A DNA stretch of 64,000 bases from Kluyveromyces lactis (GCF_000002515.2 NC_006038.1:1-64000); one strand, 5' to 3'. Counted from the stretch's first letter, positions 9,894-21,082 are shown. Notes: generated by a model not told the origin, from the sequence alone. Numbers and translations are program-made.

Positions 9894-11666
9894 TCAATTG
9901 GCATAGTAAAATCTACCTTCCCATGGCTGTAACTTGTTAGATCCAGTGTCGATTTCGGCCTCTGGATAATTACCGAAAATGTAGTCATAAGAGTTGTAAC
10001 CTTCCAAGAAGCTGAACTCAATCTCTTCTTTGCTGAAGTTCAACACCACATACAATACCTTCTCTCCGTACTTCTTAGTGAAAGCAAAGAGTTTCTCGTT
10101 AGCATGGTCAACAAAGGTGAAGTCATATCCATAATTCAATACATCCTTGTGTGTCTTTCTGACTTCAATAGCCGTCTTCCAAAAATTGAAAACAGACTTT
10201 GGGTCTTTCAGCTCATCTTCGGCGTTGATACCTTCTTGGAAAGTCTCAGTTAAAGGGAACCATGGTTCCTTGCCGTCTGTGAATCCAGCATATGGAGCCT
10301 CGGATGTCCATGGGAATGGAGTCCTCGCATGGTCTCTAGAAATCAACTGCAAACCATTAACGTAATCTTTGACTTGATCAGAGTCCGCACCGAATTGATC
10401 AACCATCATCTTGTACATACCTTTCACTTCGACATCTTCATATTTCTCAATTGGCCAGTCTCTGAAGTTAATCATACCTAATTCCTGGCCTTGGTATACG
10501 TACAGAGTGCCTGTCAAACTTGTTTCCAACAGAGCCAGCAATTTTGCTGATATTTCTCGGTACTCTGGGCTGTCATCCCCGAATCTTGTCACAGAACGTG
10601 GCTGGTCATGGTTTTCAATGTAGACAGTGGACCAAGAGTCTGTCTTATCAATGAACTGGAATGCTGCCGCAATACCATCCTTGAATTCTGACAGTTTAAA
10701 GTTAACTACACCAACATTTCCCGGCTTCCTACCCACAGACACGTGCTCAAATTCGAATAGTTGAGTAATTTCTTGCTCTTTTGCACTGGTGTACGCCTTG
10801 CACACGTCATGAGTCCCACAAGGAATCTCACCCACCGTTAACAACTCTCTGCCATCTTTAACACGCTCTCTCATAAATTTGTTCATCTCCTTGTGGAATT
10901 CATGAATCCTTGGACCATTCAAAATAGCTGGGTCAGGATGCTGGAAGTCCAAACCAGGGTTGATTATTGGCACATCAGGGAACCCTGGTTGCTTGGAGTA
11001 TAGACCAGCTGTATCGATTCTGAAACCATCGACACCATGGTCTAACCAGAATCCTACAGCACTTTCGTAAATGGCATTACGAGTCACTTCATTCTCCCAA
11101 TTGAAATCTGGTTGACCTTTCGCAAATAAACGCAGGTAGAATTGGCCGGTATGTTCATCGTACTCCCAGGCAGAACCACCAAAGAAAGATCTCCAGTTAT
11201 TGGGAGGAATTGGTTTGCCATTGGAGTCGAATCCCTTTGGTGCTTTCCAGATAAACCAATCACGTTTGGGGTTATCCAAGCTCGACCGAGCTTCTTTGAA
11301 CCAAGCGTGTTCAGAAGAGCAGTGATTGATAACAAGATCCACAATGATTTTGATTCCCAAACCGTGTGCTCTGTCGATCAAATTGAAGATATCTTCATTC
11401 GTACCGTAGCGTGGCCAAACCTTTTCGTAATCTGAAATATCATAACCCATATCCTCTTGTGGAGAATCATAGAATGGGCAGATCCAAATCGCGTTAGCTC
11501 CAAGTTCTTTAATGTACTCCAGCTTCGAATCAATACCTTTGATATCACCCCATCCATCATGGTTAGAGTCTTTGAAACTAGCAGGGTAAACCTGGTAAAC
11601 AATTGCTTCTTTCCACCACTTTGGGTCTGTTTGGGGGTGCTCGGATACAAACTTGGTAATCGTCAT
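9894..11666 (-). CDS. Alpha-glucosidase, MAL12/IMA family (GH13)
   Basis: This 590-aa cytosolic enzyme hydrolyses terminal alpha-glucosides; the length is normal for yeast maltases and isomaltases. The GH13 catalytic triad is in place: Asp218 (FRIDTAG), Glu280 (TVGE) and Asp354 (IENHDQ). The residues after the nucleophile are Thr-Ala-Gly, the combination found in S. cerevisiae maltase MAL12, whereas isomaltases such as IMA1 carry Val-Gly-Ser. Much of the remaining sequence ([21 protein letters not shown]) reads closer to IMA proteins. I infer a maltose-type or broad specificity. A TATAAAAA box lies at 11767-11774 on the minus strand, about 100 bp upstream. The gene is divergent from an alpha-glucoside permease, forming a MAL-like locus without an activator gene in this window. 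Confidence 0.93.
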   Translation of the reverse strand: MTITKFVSEHPQTDPKWWKEAIVYQVYPASFKDSNHDGWGDIKGIDSKLEYIKELGANAIWICPFYDSPQEDMGYDISDYEKVWPRYGTNEDIFNLIDRAHGLGIKIIVDLVINHCSSEHAWFKEARSSLDNPKRDWFIWKAPKGFDSNGKPIPPNNWRSFFGGSAWEYDEHTGQFYLRLFAKGQPDFNWENEVTRNAIYESAVGFWLDHGVDGFRIDTAGLYSKQPGFPDVPIINPGLDFQHPDPAILNGPRIHEFHKEMNKFMRERVKDGRELLTVGEIPCGTHDVCKAYTSAKEQEITQLFEFEHVSVGRKPGNVGVVNFKLSEFKDGIAAAFQFIDKTDSWSTVYIENHDQPRSVTRFGDDSPEYREISAKLLALLETSLTGTLYVYQGQELGMINFRDWPIEKYEDVEVKGMYKMMVDQFGADSDQVKDYVNGLQLISRDHARTPFPWTSEAPYAGFTDGKEPWFPLTETFQEGINAEDELKDPKSVFNFWKTAIEVRKTHKDVLNYGYDFTFVDHANEKLFAFTKKYGEKVLYVVLNFSKEEIEFSFLEGYNSYDYIFGNYPEAEIDTGSNKLQPWEGRFYYAN

Positions 11667-12843
11667 ACTTGATGTTTTTTTGCGCTTAACGTTTCGATCT
11701 GTTTGAGTCTATTCTCTCTTATTTTTTCTTGCAGCGATCGTCCTGTCATACCTTTGGAATAACGCTTTTTTATAATCTTTCTGGTCCTGGTTTGTAACAC
11801 TTAACAATTGAGCAAGTTTTATCCAGCTGAACAGACATGACAGTAATATGACTATCTGTTTGATGTTATGCTAGACAAGATACACCTTGAAAGAGACCGG
11901 GTGGAGTCATGAGTTTTTGGGGTGGAACTAGAAACAGCGTTTTCCCCACACCTTTCTTCAACGTGCTGTACTGTTCTAGATGGCGTCTGGCATGACCATC
12001 TATCGAAGTTATTACCATTCTGTTGAATGCAGCCAATTTTTTTTGAAAAACAAAAGTTAGTAGTTTCAACTAAAAGTAATAGAAACTTTGCTCGAGGGAA
12101 ACGGAAAAATGGAGAAATTTTCTCGAGGGAAAAGGAAAAACGTAGTTTCTGTGAGGAAAGTGAAAAGGGCAAAAAAAATGAAATCTCCCCAGATGTGGTC
12201 ACAAGTAATACGGGTGGAAATTTTCCTGTACGTGAATTCTATAGAACAGCCTTATCTCAAATGTCGCTTTGGTTTCCCAAACACAAAAAGTATGCAGAGA
12301 TTTTCCGTCTTCACCATGTTTTTCCCCATATTTGTTTTCATACATCGGAAGAAAATCCGGGGTAACAAAGAATGTTCACAAAAGATTCATTGCAAGTGCC
12401 ATTTCAGGCGGTAAAACGGTATGAAATGTTGAATCGGAGAGAGAAGCAAAACTGGTACCCCACCATTTAGTCAAGTATCCATGCGGATTTCAATGGAGTA
12501 CAATTCTCGGTCAGTTTCTTCGGCAACTAGTGCGAAAAAAGTAAAAACGGCTGTGCAGGGTTTTTCTGTGTTCTGGTCCCCGATTTAATCACTTCACCTC
12601 ATTATTCTAGATGTCAGTACAAACAATGTTCTTGAGCTTCATGACAATATCCAGTATGAGGAAAGCTGTGATAATTCTTATAAATATGACATTAACTGGC
12701 GTGGGTTGATCGACAACATAGTTCTAGCGTGGCAAATGCTTCATAAGATTGATAACAGAAAGTTCTTTATTCACTTCAAACAAAACAGTAAAGCTGAATT
12801 AATTCAATAACAACTATAACAACAAGGACAGAATCACTTCACA
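11667..12843. promoter_or_regulatory. Shared divergent promoter of the alpha-glucosidase and permease genes
   Basis: This 1,177-bp intergenic region separates two divergently transcribed alpha-glucoside genes, the classical MAL layout. TATA-like boxes face each gene: TATAAAAA on the minus strand at 11767-11774, and TATAAATA at 12679-12686. Purine-rich repeats occur around 12090-12180, and one full Mig1 consensus is annotated separately. Overlapping frames of up to 116 codons are present, but their composition is Lys/Phe/Ser-rich and low in complexity, and I do not accept them as genes. Confidence 0.6.
12352..12362 (+). promoter_or_regulatory. Mig1-type glucose-repression site
   Basis: AAAATCCGGGG matches the Mig1 consensus of an AT-rich flank followed by (G/C)(C/T)GGGG exactly. 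It lies about 480 bp upstream of the permease and 690 bp upstream of the glucosidase, consistent with glucose repression of both. Inference from motif and context only. Confidence 0.5.
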
Positions 12844-14574
12844 ATGGATTCTTCATCGTCCGTGCTTCAGAAAGACACAAAACAGGTCGATATTGAACAT
12901 AGGGAAGAAGCAAGCTCCAACGATCAGTTAGTAGATCAAAATGCCTTATTAGATAGCTTCCTTGGTGACGTCGATGGTGCTGCGAGCGCTGATGCGACTG
13001 AAAAAAGTATGTCTCTCTTAGAAGGGTTGCGCAAGTACCCGAAAGCTGTAGGTTGGTCCTTAGTGGTTTCAACCGGCTTAATCATGGAAGGGTACGACAC
13101 TGCTTTCATTAACAATCTGTTTGCTCTTCCAATTTTTCGAACCACTTTCGGTGAATACAATCAAGCGAATGACATTTGGGAGATTCCTTCCAAATGGCAA
13201 ATTGGTTTGGGGATGTGTGTTGCCTGTGGTGAGATTATTGGTTTGCAGATAACTGGTATATTCGCAGATCGTTACGGTTACAGGCTTGTGTTGATTGCTG
13301 GCTTGGTTCTTTTGATTGCTTTCAATTTTATTCTCTACTTTGCAAACAGTTTGACTATGATTGCTATAGGCCAAATTTTAAGTGGTATCCCATGGGGCTC
13401 ATTCCAAACACTCTGCGTTTCATATGCTAGTGAGGTCTGTCCATTGGTTTTGAGATACTATTTGACAACATACATCAATTTATGTTGGCTTATCGGGCAA
13501 GTGATTGCCGCTGGAGTTTTGAAGGCATGTCAGGAACATCTTGCCAATGATGAGCTAGGTTGGAGACTTCCATTTGCGTTACAGTGGATATGGCCGGTTC
13601 CTTTGATTGTAGGTATTTACCTTGCTCCAGAATCTCCTTGGTGGTTGGTTAGAAAGGGCAGGATCGATCAAGCCAAACGATCCGTCACAAGAATTCTAAC
13701 CCTGCCCACTTCTGAAAAGGACAAGCTAACTGACATAATGATCACAAAAATGAGAATGACTGTCGAGAAAGAAAACCGTCTTGCTTCCGAATCAAGTTCT
13801 TATATGGACTGTTTCAAGGGCATTGATGCGAGAAGAACCAGGATAACGTGTCTCACATGGGTCATGCAAAATTTAACGGGATCCGCTTTGATGGGATACT
13901 CCACCTATTTCTATGAAAAAGCCGGGTTGGACACTTCTGCAGCCTTCACTTTTTCCATCATTCAATACGTGATTGGTATTGTTGGTACCTTAACATCATG
14001 GTTCCTATCTTCCAGAGCTGGTCGCTTCACGATTCTCTTTTGGGGTGTCTTTTTCCAGACGATAGTTATGTTCATTACTGGTGGCCTCGGATTCAGCAGC
14101 TCTGAAGGTGCCAGTTGGGGTGCTGGTTCCATGTTGCTGATCTACAACTTCTTTTACAACTCCACCTTAGGTCCTGTTGTTTACTGTGTGGTGTCAGAAA
14201 TTCCTAGTGACAGATTGAGAACTAAAACTGTAGTTCTAGCACGTAACTCCTACAACTTGATAGCTATTGTAAATTCTATTTTGACACCGTATATGTTAAA
14301 CTCCGACCAATGGAACTGGGGTGCAAAGACAGGTTTGTTCTGGGGTGGATTAGCTGCCATCTCATTAGTTTGGGCTTACTTCGATCTCCCAGAAACTAAG
14401 GGCAGAACATTTGCAGAGCTTGATGAGTTATTCCATCAAAGAGTTCCAGCAAGGAAGTTTAACAGTACACATGTGGAGCCTTTCTCTCGTGAGACAATAA
14501 TGAAAGACCTGGATGTGAACCCTGAGGTTTGGTTGGAAACAATCGAAGAAGGGGACACCGACATCAAAAAGTAA
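12844..14574 (+). CDS. Alpha-glucoside:H+ symporter, MAL31/MAL61/MPH family
   Basis: A 576-aa sugar porter of the plasma membrane with a hydrophilic N-terminal tail of about 65 residues and twelve expected membrane segments. The sugar-porter motifs are present: GIFADRYGYR in the first-half loop, PESPWWLVRKGR before the central loop, and PETKGRTFAELDELF at the end of the second half. This combination and length are typical of maltose permeases and their relatives. Substrate range (maltose, isomaltose, maltotriose) cannot be read from the sequence. It is divergent from the neighbouring alpha-glucosidase and likely co-regulated with it, giving uptake plus intracellular hydrolysis. The frame is intact. 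Confidence 0.92.
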   Translation: MDSSSSVLQKDTKQVDIEHREEASSNDQLVDQNALLDSFLGDVDGAASADATEKSMSLLEGLRKYPKAVGWSLVVSTGLIMEGYDTAFINNLFALPIFRTTFGEYNQANDIWEIPSKWQIGLGMCVACGEIIGLQITGIFADRYGYRLVLIAGLVLLIAFNFILYFANSLTMIAIGQILSGIPWGSFQTLCVSYASEVCPLVLRYYLTTYINLCWLIGQVIAAGVLKACQEHLANDELGWRLPFALQWIWPVPLIVGIYLAPESPWWLVRKGRIDQAKRSVTRILTLPTSEKDKLTDIMITKMRMTVEKENRLASESSSYMDCFKGIDARRTRITCLTWVMQNLTGSALMGYSTYFYEKAGLDTSAAFTFSIIQYVIGIVGTLTSWFLSSRAGRFTILFWGVFFQTIVMFITGGLGFSSSEGASWGAGSMLLIYNFFYNSTLGPVVYCVVSEIPSDRLRTKTVVLARNSYNLIAIVNSILTPYMLNSDQWNWGAKTGLFWGGLAAISLVWAYFDLPETKGRTFAELDELFHQRVPARKFNSTHVEPFSRETIMKDLDVNPEVWLETIEEGDTDIKK

Positions 14575-15256
14575 AGAAATGACCTCCGTTCTCAATTACT
14601 GACGTTTCGTCTTCAAGTTTGGTAATTGTAACTTGAAAAGATACCGATACCATCATTCATCGATCTTATATTTTGCTCTTTTAGAAATTATATATTCAGT
14701 ATAATGTTTTTTTGTGTTTATGAGGAGGGCCTTTATGAGTTGTTGTTTCCTTTTATACATATCTCTAAAAAATTTGAAAATGACATTTGACATCTAAAAT
14801 CTAAAGGCAATGCTTAAAAGTCGCTCAAATACTGATTTGACAGGTTTATACATTACCATAAAAATTTCATAAAACGCCGTACGTAGCAAGACGTATTTAA
14901 TACAGTTCCGATTATTGCCGAAATTTCAACAGATTTTAAGATCTGGAGAAGTTTCCCGGAGAAAGAAGCAATGCTGTAAATTCCTTGGATATTAACGATA
15001 TCAGACCTCTTCGTATAAACTTTAAAAAGCTCTTTAACTAAATGAAGTACGAACCAAGAGACTATGGCCACAATACATGTAACTGCCTACTCGGCGAGTG
15101 CTCAAGAACGAAATAATGGGATTTTTTTGGATATTCAACTTCCATGTATACAAAAAAGATCCTTCAGATGGGGTATTAGAAATGCTTAGCAGCGTCGGGG
15201 AAAAAAAAGCCCAACATCTTTGAACTCAATCACTGTTAATAGAGTCGGTATGAGAC
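14575..15256. other. Convergent 3' intergenic region
   Basis: A 682-bp AT-rich interval between the 3' ends of the permease and acid phosphatase genes. It carries T-rich tracts suited to transcript 3'-end formation. One 72-codon minus frame (14853-15071) has no recognisable features and is not taken as a gene. Confidence 0.5.
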
Positions 15257-16666
15257 TTACTTGTTACTAACGGGACCGTTGTACTCCACTTCATTGTAGT
15301 CCCAGTAGAAAGTAAGTTCGGTGGTGTTAGACACCTGTTGAACTTCGCAACTGGAAACATAGTCAATGCCATTCAATCTGTTTGTGATGTAATCGTCAAA
15401 GTCCTCGATAGGACAGGAAAACCCTGGACCTGAGGTGCAACCTGGAACTGGAATAATCACATCGTTGATAATATAACGAACATAAGAGGCATTTCCACAC
15501 TTCAATTTTTCAGTGAAGATACGACCTCCCATAGGCGTCACCCAACTTAGTTGCTGGATGTTTTGGAAATCAACTTGATCGAGAGAATACTCAGTGACGC
15601 CGTTGTCGATCAAACCAAGCGCTGAAATGAATTGTTGGATATCGGTGTCATGAGAGAATGAAAGCCAGACCTTGTTGTCCAATTCATCAGCTTGTGTCAA
15701 AAGATTGTAAGAGGCGTTGACCAACACTGAACCAATTGGATTCGACATAGGATTACCAGCCCCTCTCCTGTAGAAGTTATTCACATTTGCGTAATAGGAA
15801 TAAGCAACCAAGTCATTGCGCTCAAAGAGATCGCAAACGGCTGAACTACCTTTAACATTGGTTTCAAAGGCACACCAGTCCACCAACAGTTCGATGTCAT
15901 CATGCTCCAAAGTTAGATTCAAGTTAGAGTTCTTTTTCATCCATCTGTTTTTGATATCAGTTAAATATGGTAGTGTGGCATTTTCGAAGTACTCGTCACC
16001 AAGGTCACCATTGTATGTCATACACGAATCTGCAGGGGTAAGGGAGTTTGCACCTGAGGTCTCATTTTCTTGAATAATTTGAAGATCAAGTTGAATGTCA
16101 AGTTCTTCTTCCAAAGATGAAACTACGTATTTGGCAGTTTGATGGACTCTCCCTGAGCTGGAGGTAAAGACTGGGTTGGAGTCACTAAACAGATCCCCGT
16201 AGTTGTAAGCAATGTATTTCCCCAAATGTTGAGCGGTCTTTGCACCTGCGTAAGGATTGGAAGGGTCTACATCGGTAGAATTAGTCAATTGGTCGAAGTA
16301 CTTTGTGTTTGACACAAAAAACTCATAATCGTTGAAAACTTCCATAGGACCGTTATATTGACCCTGGAATTCCTTCAATTTATCCCATAATGCAATCATA
16401 AGTTTACCCTTTGATGCAGTTGGATATCTCTCTCCATGTCTTGCCAACATTTGGACATGTTCAACTGTGCACTGGTCTGGGACTTCCACTGGGATCCCAA
16501 ACGATTGTGGGTAATCGTAGTGGGGACCTTGACCGTTCAAAAGGGGAAAGATGGATTCATCTGTGGTACTGCTGTTGAGGGCATAACAGACTGTGCCGTT
16601 GTCCTTTGAAATAGGAGCCGCATGGGTCCCTGATAATGATAATAAACTCAACAGAATAGATAGCAT
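15257..16666 (-). CDS. PHO5: Repressible secreted acid phosphatase (PHO5-like)
   Basis: A 469-aa histidine acid phosphatase for phosphate scavenging in the periplasm or cell wall. The N-terminus is a signal peptide (MLSILLSLLSLSGTHA) with a likely cleavage before API. The catalytic RHGERYP motif lies at residues 76-82, and the HD proton-donor motif (SFSHDTD) lies in the C-terminal half. Many Asn-x-Ser/Thr sites indicate heavy N-glycosylation. The length equals that recalled for the described K. lactis KlPHO5 product. Two CACGTG boxes upstream suit Pho4 control under phosphate starvation. Confidence 0.92.
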   Translation of the reverse strand: MLSILLSLLSLSGTHAAPISKDNGTVCYALNSSTTDESIFPLLNGQGPHYDYPQSFGIPVEVPDQCTVEHVQMLARHGERYPTASKGKLMIALWDKLKEFQGQYNGPMEVFNDYEFFVSNTKYFDQLTNSTDVDPSNPYAGAKTAQHLGKYIAYNYGDLFSDSNPVFTSSSGRVHQTAKYVVSSLEEELDIQLDLQIIQENETSGANSLTPADSCMTYNGDLGDEYFENATLPYLTDIKNRWMKKNSNLNLTLEHDDIELLVDWCAFETNVKGSSAVCDLFERNDLVAYSYYANVNNFYRRGAGNPMSNPIGSVLVNASYNLLTQADELDNKVWLSFSHDTDIQQFISALGLIDNGVTEYSLDQVDFQNIQQLSWVTPMGGRIFTEKLKCGNASYVRYIINDVIIPVPGCTSGPGFSCPIEDFDDYITNRLNGIDYVSSCEVQQVSNTTELTFYWDYNEVEYNGPVSNK

Positions 16667-16792
16667 TATTAACCTGAGCGGGTTTGAACCTGCGTTTTTG
16701 ATCTGCTTCTTTTTTATGCAATTGAATAATACCTTCCATTGTTGTAATGAAGGATCATCAGTAAACCTTGTCTCATCACTTGTGTGATGCGG

Positions 16793-17100
16793 TTCTTATA
16801 TGCCAAATTTCTGTCTGTTCATACATCTGAACTCATCTCGATGAACCCACTACACGTGCGAGTGTCATTTAGCATTATTGGCGGTATCCTCCAACGAATT
16901 TCCATCATCTAATCGATATTCGAGAATATAGTCTAAAGGGCTCGAGCAGTCGGCTTTATTTTACAGCCGCACTCTTTTAGAAAGTGTCACAGAAAGCCAC
17001 TTTTCCAACCTTAACAGAGTTTTTCTGAACTACACAGATCCCAGTGTTCGTTTTTCAAAATGCAACGACCCTGAAAATATTCGAATGCCGTATGCACGTG
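16793..17100 (-). promoter_or_regulatory. PHO5 promoter: TATA box and two Pho4-type CACGTG sites
   Basis: Reading away from the PHO5 ATG at 16666, TATAAGAA lies on the minus strand at 16793-16800 (about 130 bp upstream). CACGTG boxes lie at 16853-16858 (about 190 bp) and 17095-17100 (about 430 bp). The spacing resembles S. cerevisiae PHO5, which has two Pho4 sites upstream of its TATA box. The second site is flanked by CACGTGTG, the first by CACGTGCG. Confidence 0.65.
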
Positions 17101-18348
17101 TGTCAAGTAGGACTCAAAGCACTTAGACGAAGCACTTTGGCAATCAACGGCAGTCCATGTTCTGAGACCTCTTCCGATGGAAAAAGCGTTCAATTCGCAT
17201 CTGAACCCTTACTGCCGATGTGTTAGCATAAAACAAAACAGTGTGTTTCACACTTCCAGTGCTTTGTCTGTGCGGAAACTAAGGAATTAACAATCAAACA
17301 TTTGAAAGTTGCCTGATGTCTAAGTAATCAAGAGTTTTTATATGTATCATGTAAGGTTCAATATTAGGGTGTAAGAACATAAACCGAACCCAGGTAGCGG
17401 AAAAGGAAAGACGTGGATGTTATGAACCGTTGAGCTTTTCCGTTTTGGGCTTTGATATGATGATGGTTGCCGGAATATGTCTTGCGTCTCCAGCCAGAAG
17501 CTTAGGTTAAACGCATAAGAACCTACAATCTAATAGCATTAAACACGTTTAGATGATTCACTGATTAGAATTTCGGCCAAGAGTACGCCATTCTCGCAAA
17601 TACCCGTGCTCTCTTTCCTATCATTATCTTCGGTGGTAAATAGATAACTTCTATAATTTCTGAGTTGGTCATTAATGTTGGTACTGGCCTTCGCTCTGTA
17701 TTACTTGACATGGTATTGATTTTACAATGGGAGGGTCAGTTATGGTTTCATGCTATTATTCATTCATCACTATTCTCACATTTCCGCAATACTGAAAAGG
17801 CTGCAACTCCATCGTTTTGTTTACTTGTTTCCTGTTTAAGGAATATTTTAGAAAAACATCATGAAAAAATGACCAAGTATAGCAGAAGTTGCACAGTGTT
17901 TATTGACATGTGCGATGCCAACTTTGAATTGTCGTCGGTCGGTACTCCGTTTTGAAATGCTGGTATGGCTTTTACGATAGAATGTTTTCAACAATTATTA
18001 TACAAACTAAGGCTAAAATTTATGATGCTAATTAAATGCAAGAACTTAAATGTGGAGGGTTTCCATGAGCACGTCAATTGAGAGCAGAAAAACTGTTAAG
18101 AAGTTGACGATTCGGTAGTGAAATCAAATGGAAAAAAAGAGAATGCCATGATACTTTTTTTTGGAAACCACTAATGATAGTCCAAAAAGAAAAGGCGTAT
18201 AAGAACTAAAATGATGGAATAATGGGTATTTCGAATCCATCTCTGATAGTAAGGAAATGAAAATGTTATAATAAAGTGCAAGCTATCATCACATGAGCGA
18301 AGCTTTTTCCTCGGATAAATAGCGGCTTTTATCTTCTCAAATGAGGAA
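17101..18348. other. Intergenic region without a convincing gene
   Basis: About 1.25 kb between the PHO5 promoter and the 3' end of the adhesin gene. The largest frame (17665-17955, 96 codons) has no recognisable domain and mixed composition. I see no RNA gene or repeat. Confidence 0.4.
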
Positions 18349-19971
18349 TCATAGCAATGCCAAGATTACCGCAATGAATGGAGTCGCAAGAAGCTTGACA
18401 GCGCTACCCTCGTACGTTGATATCAAGTTGGATGTAGATGCTGTGGTAGTAGTTACTACTCGTGTTTCTGCGGTAGAGCTTGTTTGTGCTTGTCTGGTTT
18501 CACTTTCGGATGACACATCAGAAGTGATAGCGATTTCGGCTGATGAGACTTCAGCATTTTGAGAAGCGGTTGTTACTTCAACACTAGAACTTTGGTCTTT
18601 GTTTGTACCTGTAGCAAATGAGGTTTCTCTGGTAGAAGTTTCATCGATCTCCGACTTTGAAGTGTGATACTCATTAGATGCACTTTCAGTGGTAGTGGTA
18701 TCGATAGGACAAGTGGTGGTGTAGACGGTAGTAACACCGTTACTTGTTGTAGTGACAGTAGTCAATGAGAAGGTTGGCTGTGTTGATGTTACATCAGACG
18801 TAATAGTGTTACTAGCCCAACCGCTAAATGTTGGTTTGGTTTCTGCAGGAGTTTCAACTGAGTAAATTGCCTTGATTGTTGGAATTCCATCCTCACCAGT
18901 TGAGGTAACAATTTCAGTGGCGAAGGTGGTAGTATATTCGCCTGTCCAGCTGGTATACACGGTTGTTGCAGTCTGACCTTCTGGGGTCTCAACGGTGTAA
19001 ATTGTTTTCACAGTTGGAATACCATCTGAGCCAGTTTCAGTCACTGTTTCTGTACCAATAGTGTTGGAAGTGGTACCGGTCCATGGAGTGTAAGTGGTTG
19101 TATCAGTTTGAACCTCAGGGGTTTCAACGACAACCAAAATTGCAGTAGTGCTTGACCCATCAGAAACTTCGTATGCCGTTTCGGTGGTGTAAGTTGAGGT
19201 TACTGTTTGTGTCCATGGCACAGTAGTGGTAGTGACACTCATAGGACAAATATTTCCTAATGAGTCGTCAGGAAAGTTGTACACATAATCGTCGAATGTT
19301 TCATGCAGGATACCATCTGCATCCACAAACTGGAACTCTAGACCAAGGTTACCATACCTGTTAATGTATAGTAATCTTAATGGATAGAATACGCCCGCTT
19401 GCAAGTTAACAGTGGCATTAGAGGATGCTCCAAGTTCAGTAATCAAATCAGATGCTGCTGGATTGGAAACGGTATCAGATTTTTGACAACAATCGAAGGC
19501 ACTGCCGGCCCCGATATTAGCGTAGGCAAGATCATCAGCTCTATTAATCTTGAACTGGTACTCTCCACTCTTAGGAGCATAAAAATAACCAGATAAAAGC
19601 ATAGTGAAATTACTTAATGTCAGCGTCTCAGGATAATTAAATGCAGCAGGTAAAGTACCGTTGATAGGGATGTAACAAGCAACGGTCTGGATTGTCATAC
19701 TAAAGGTTAAATCCGTTATTCCATAGCTTGAGCCGATGTAACCACCGCCGTATGTCTCATAACCGCCATGCTGGTAATCACTTGATCTATAAGTGTTGTC
19801 GAAGTCATAGCACGTACCACCAGTATATTTCAATGGATAATGGTAATAGTCGGCTTCGAAACCTTTAGAAGTAAATCTATCAGTACCATCACAACCATCA
19901 ATGGCAGTTACTTTCTGATATACATAGGACGAAAGGACGAGTCAGCATGTGATCAAGCTTAAAGATGTCAT
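18349..19971 (-). CDS. GPI-anchored PA14/GLEYA-type adhesin with one in-frame UGA in the signal peptide
   Basis: The mature part resembles fungal flocculin-type adhesins. An N-terminal PA14/GLEYA-like lectin domain spans about residues 25-230 (motifs SGYFYAPKSGEYQFKI, CCQKSD, FYPLRLLYINRYGNLGLEF). Two flocculin-type repeats of about 55 residues follow, each with VETPE...YT.WTG. A Ser/Thr-rich stalk comes next, and the hydrophobic tail LLATPFIAVILALL fits a GPI signal. The only ATG that supplies a signal peptide is at 19971: MTSLSLITC, then UGA at 19942-19944, then LVLSSYVYQKV. Apart from that one stop the frame is open for all 541 codons. No later in-frame Met precedes the ligand domain, so the longest open stretch starts with TTG. 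It is either a recently silenced adhesin or a UGA readthrough product. Confidence 0.8.
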
Positions 19972-20711
19972 CGTTCTAGCAAAAAGGAAGGACTGAAGAG
20001 AAGAGCTTGAGAACTGTTTTATTCGCTATCTTTCAAATGTACTCTTTTCTCTTAATATGTATCCTTACCTTATATGATAGTAGGGAAATTTTTGAATCGA
20101 AGTCAGAAGCTTATAGTGGATACTGTTATTGTTTTGAAGAAGACTTTTATCACTTTGAATATCTCACAGAAGAAACAAAGAAGAGGATACTGAAAGAAGG
20201 ACCTCTTTGACTTCACCGGTATTTATCTGAGCATAATGTTAAACTTTAAAGCTCAACTAAGGAGCACGGTGACAATTTACGTTCTGATGTCGTCAAGGTT
20301 ATCATTCTATTATTTTCCAAATTACATCGGTCAGTGCAATTGCTTTTATCACATTTACATTGGCTGCCCGGTAAGTTCTGCTTATCCTACGAACAATGCA
20401 TCGAAAGGAAGTTTTGCGCATTCTATGAAATATGAGGCATATGCGGGTATGCTCGATGAATTTAGTGCTCGGAAGTAAATGAAATAAAATGAGAAAAACC
20501 GCAGTATTATAGGTGTGTTTGCCTACTGCACCCTCTGTCGCTGCTGCTCTTCAGGAAATATAGCAAAAATAAATAAACTGGTGTTAATGATGCTGCACCT
20601 GATGCATGGGAGAAGTGTCGAAAATCATTGAACTTGCTCAGACAAGCATTTACAAAGTATTTCCAGCTCACCAAGAAATTAGTGCAGGGTCTATCGCTCA
20701 TCCTAATTCTA
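19972..20711. other. Adhesin upstream region
   Basis: A 740-bp interval between the adhesin start and LTR fossil D. It presumably holds the adhesin promoter. Short frames of 67-80 codons are present but show no recognisable product. No other structure is evident. Confidence 0.4.
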
Positions 20712-21082
20712 TGTTGTTCCACAGCAGTGTGCGGGCTTGTCTAAGCCGCCACTTTATTGGAATAATACGGACACCAGGGCTGAAGCCGCTATAACTAAGA
20801 TCAAGGCTACAACACCCAATAGTTGAACATCAAATCAAAAAGTATATAAGTGGATGGTTTCTTCGTTCAATTTCCCATTCCAATTTGACAACCTACCTAT
20901 TACTGTTCTACAACATTATATAGGTCACATAGAAGAAACCAAGGAGAACATCTATAATAATATACTCTATAAGCCGAACCCCACTTCCAACAATAAGTCG
21001 AAATGTCCAACATTAATGTTAATTCTACTAACCCTCTAGAACAAGTCCCTAGTGTCAGTTTCACTCAGTATCCAGTTCAACA
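20712..21082 (+). mobile_element. Solo LTR fossil D, Ty1/copia-like
   Basis: A 371-bp copy beginning TGTTGTTCC and ending AGTTCAACA. It carries ATCAAGGCTACAACACC, AGTATATAAGTGG and AGAAGAAACCAAGGAGAAC, in the same order as copies B and C. A short ATG-started frame lies near its 3' end. It is diverged from B and C, hence older or of another subfamily. No internal region follows. Confidence 0.72.

Noticed and set aside
12027-12414. Two overlapping ~110-codon frames in the alpha-glucosidase/permease promoter
   Set aside because: They are Lys/Arg/Phe-rich, overlap each other on the same purine-rich strand and lie in a shared promoter; no protein family is visible.
16668-16700. Isolated tRNA B-box-like sequence (GGTTCAAACCC) just upstream of PHO5
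   Set aside because: No A box, anticodon arm or acceptor stem can be folded around it, so it is taken as chance sequence in the 5' leader.
17665-17955. 96-codon frame between PHO5 and the adhesin gene
   Set aside because: No recognisable domain, no signal peptide or membrane segment, and no supporting context.
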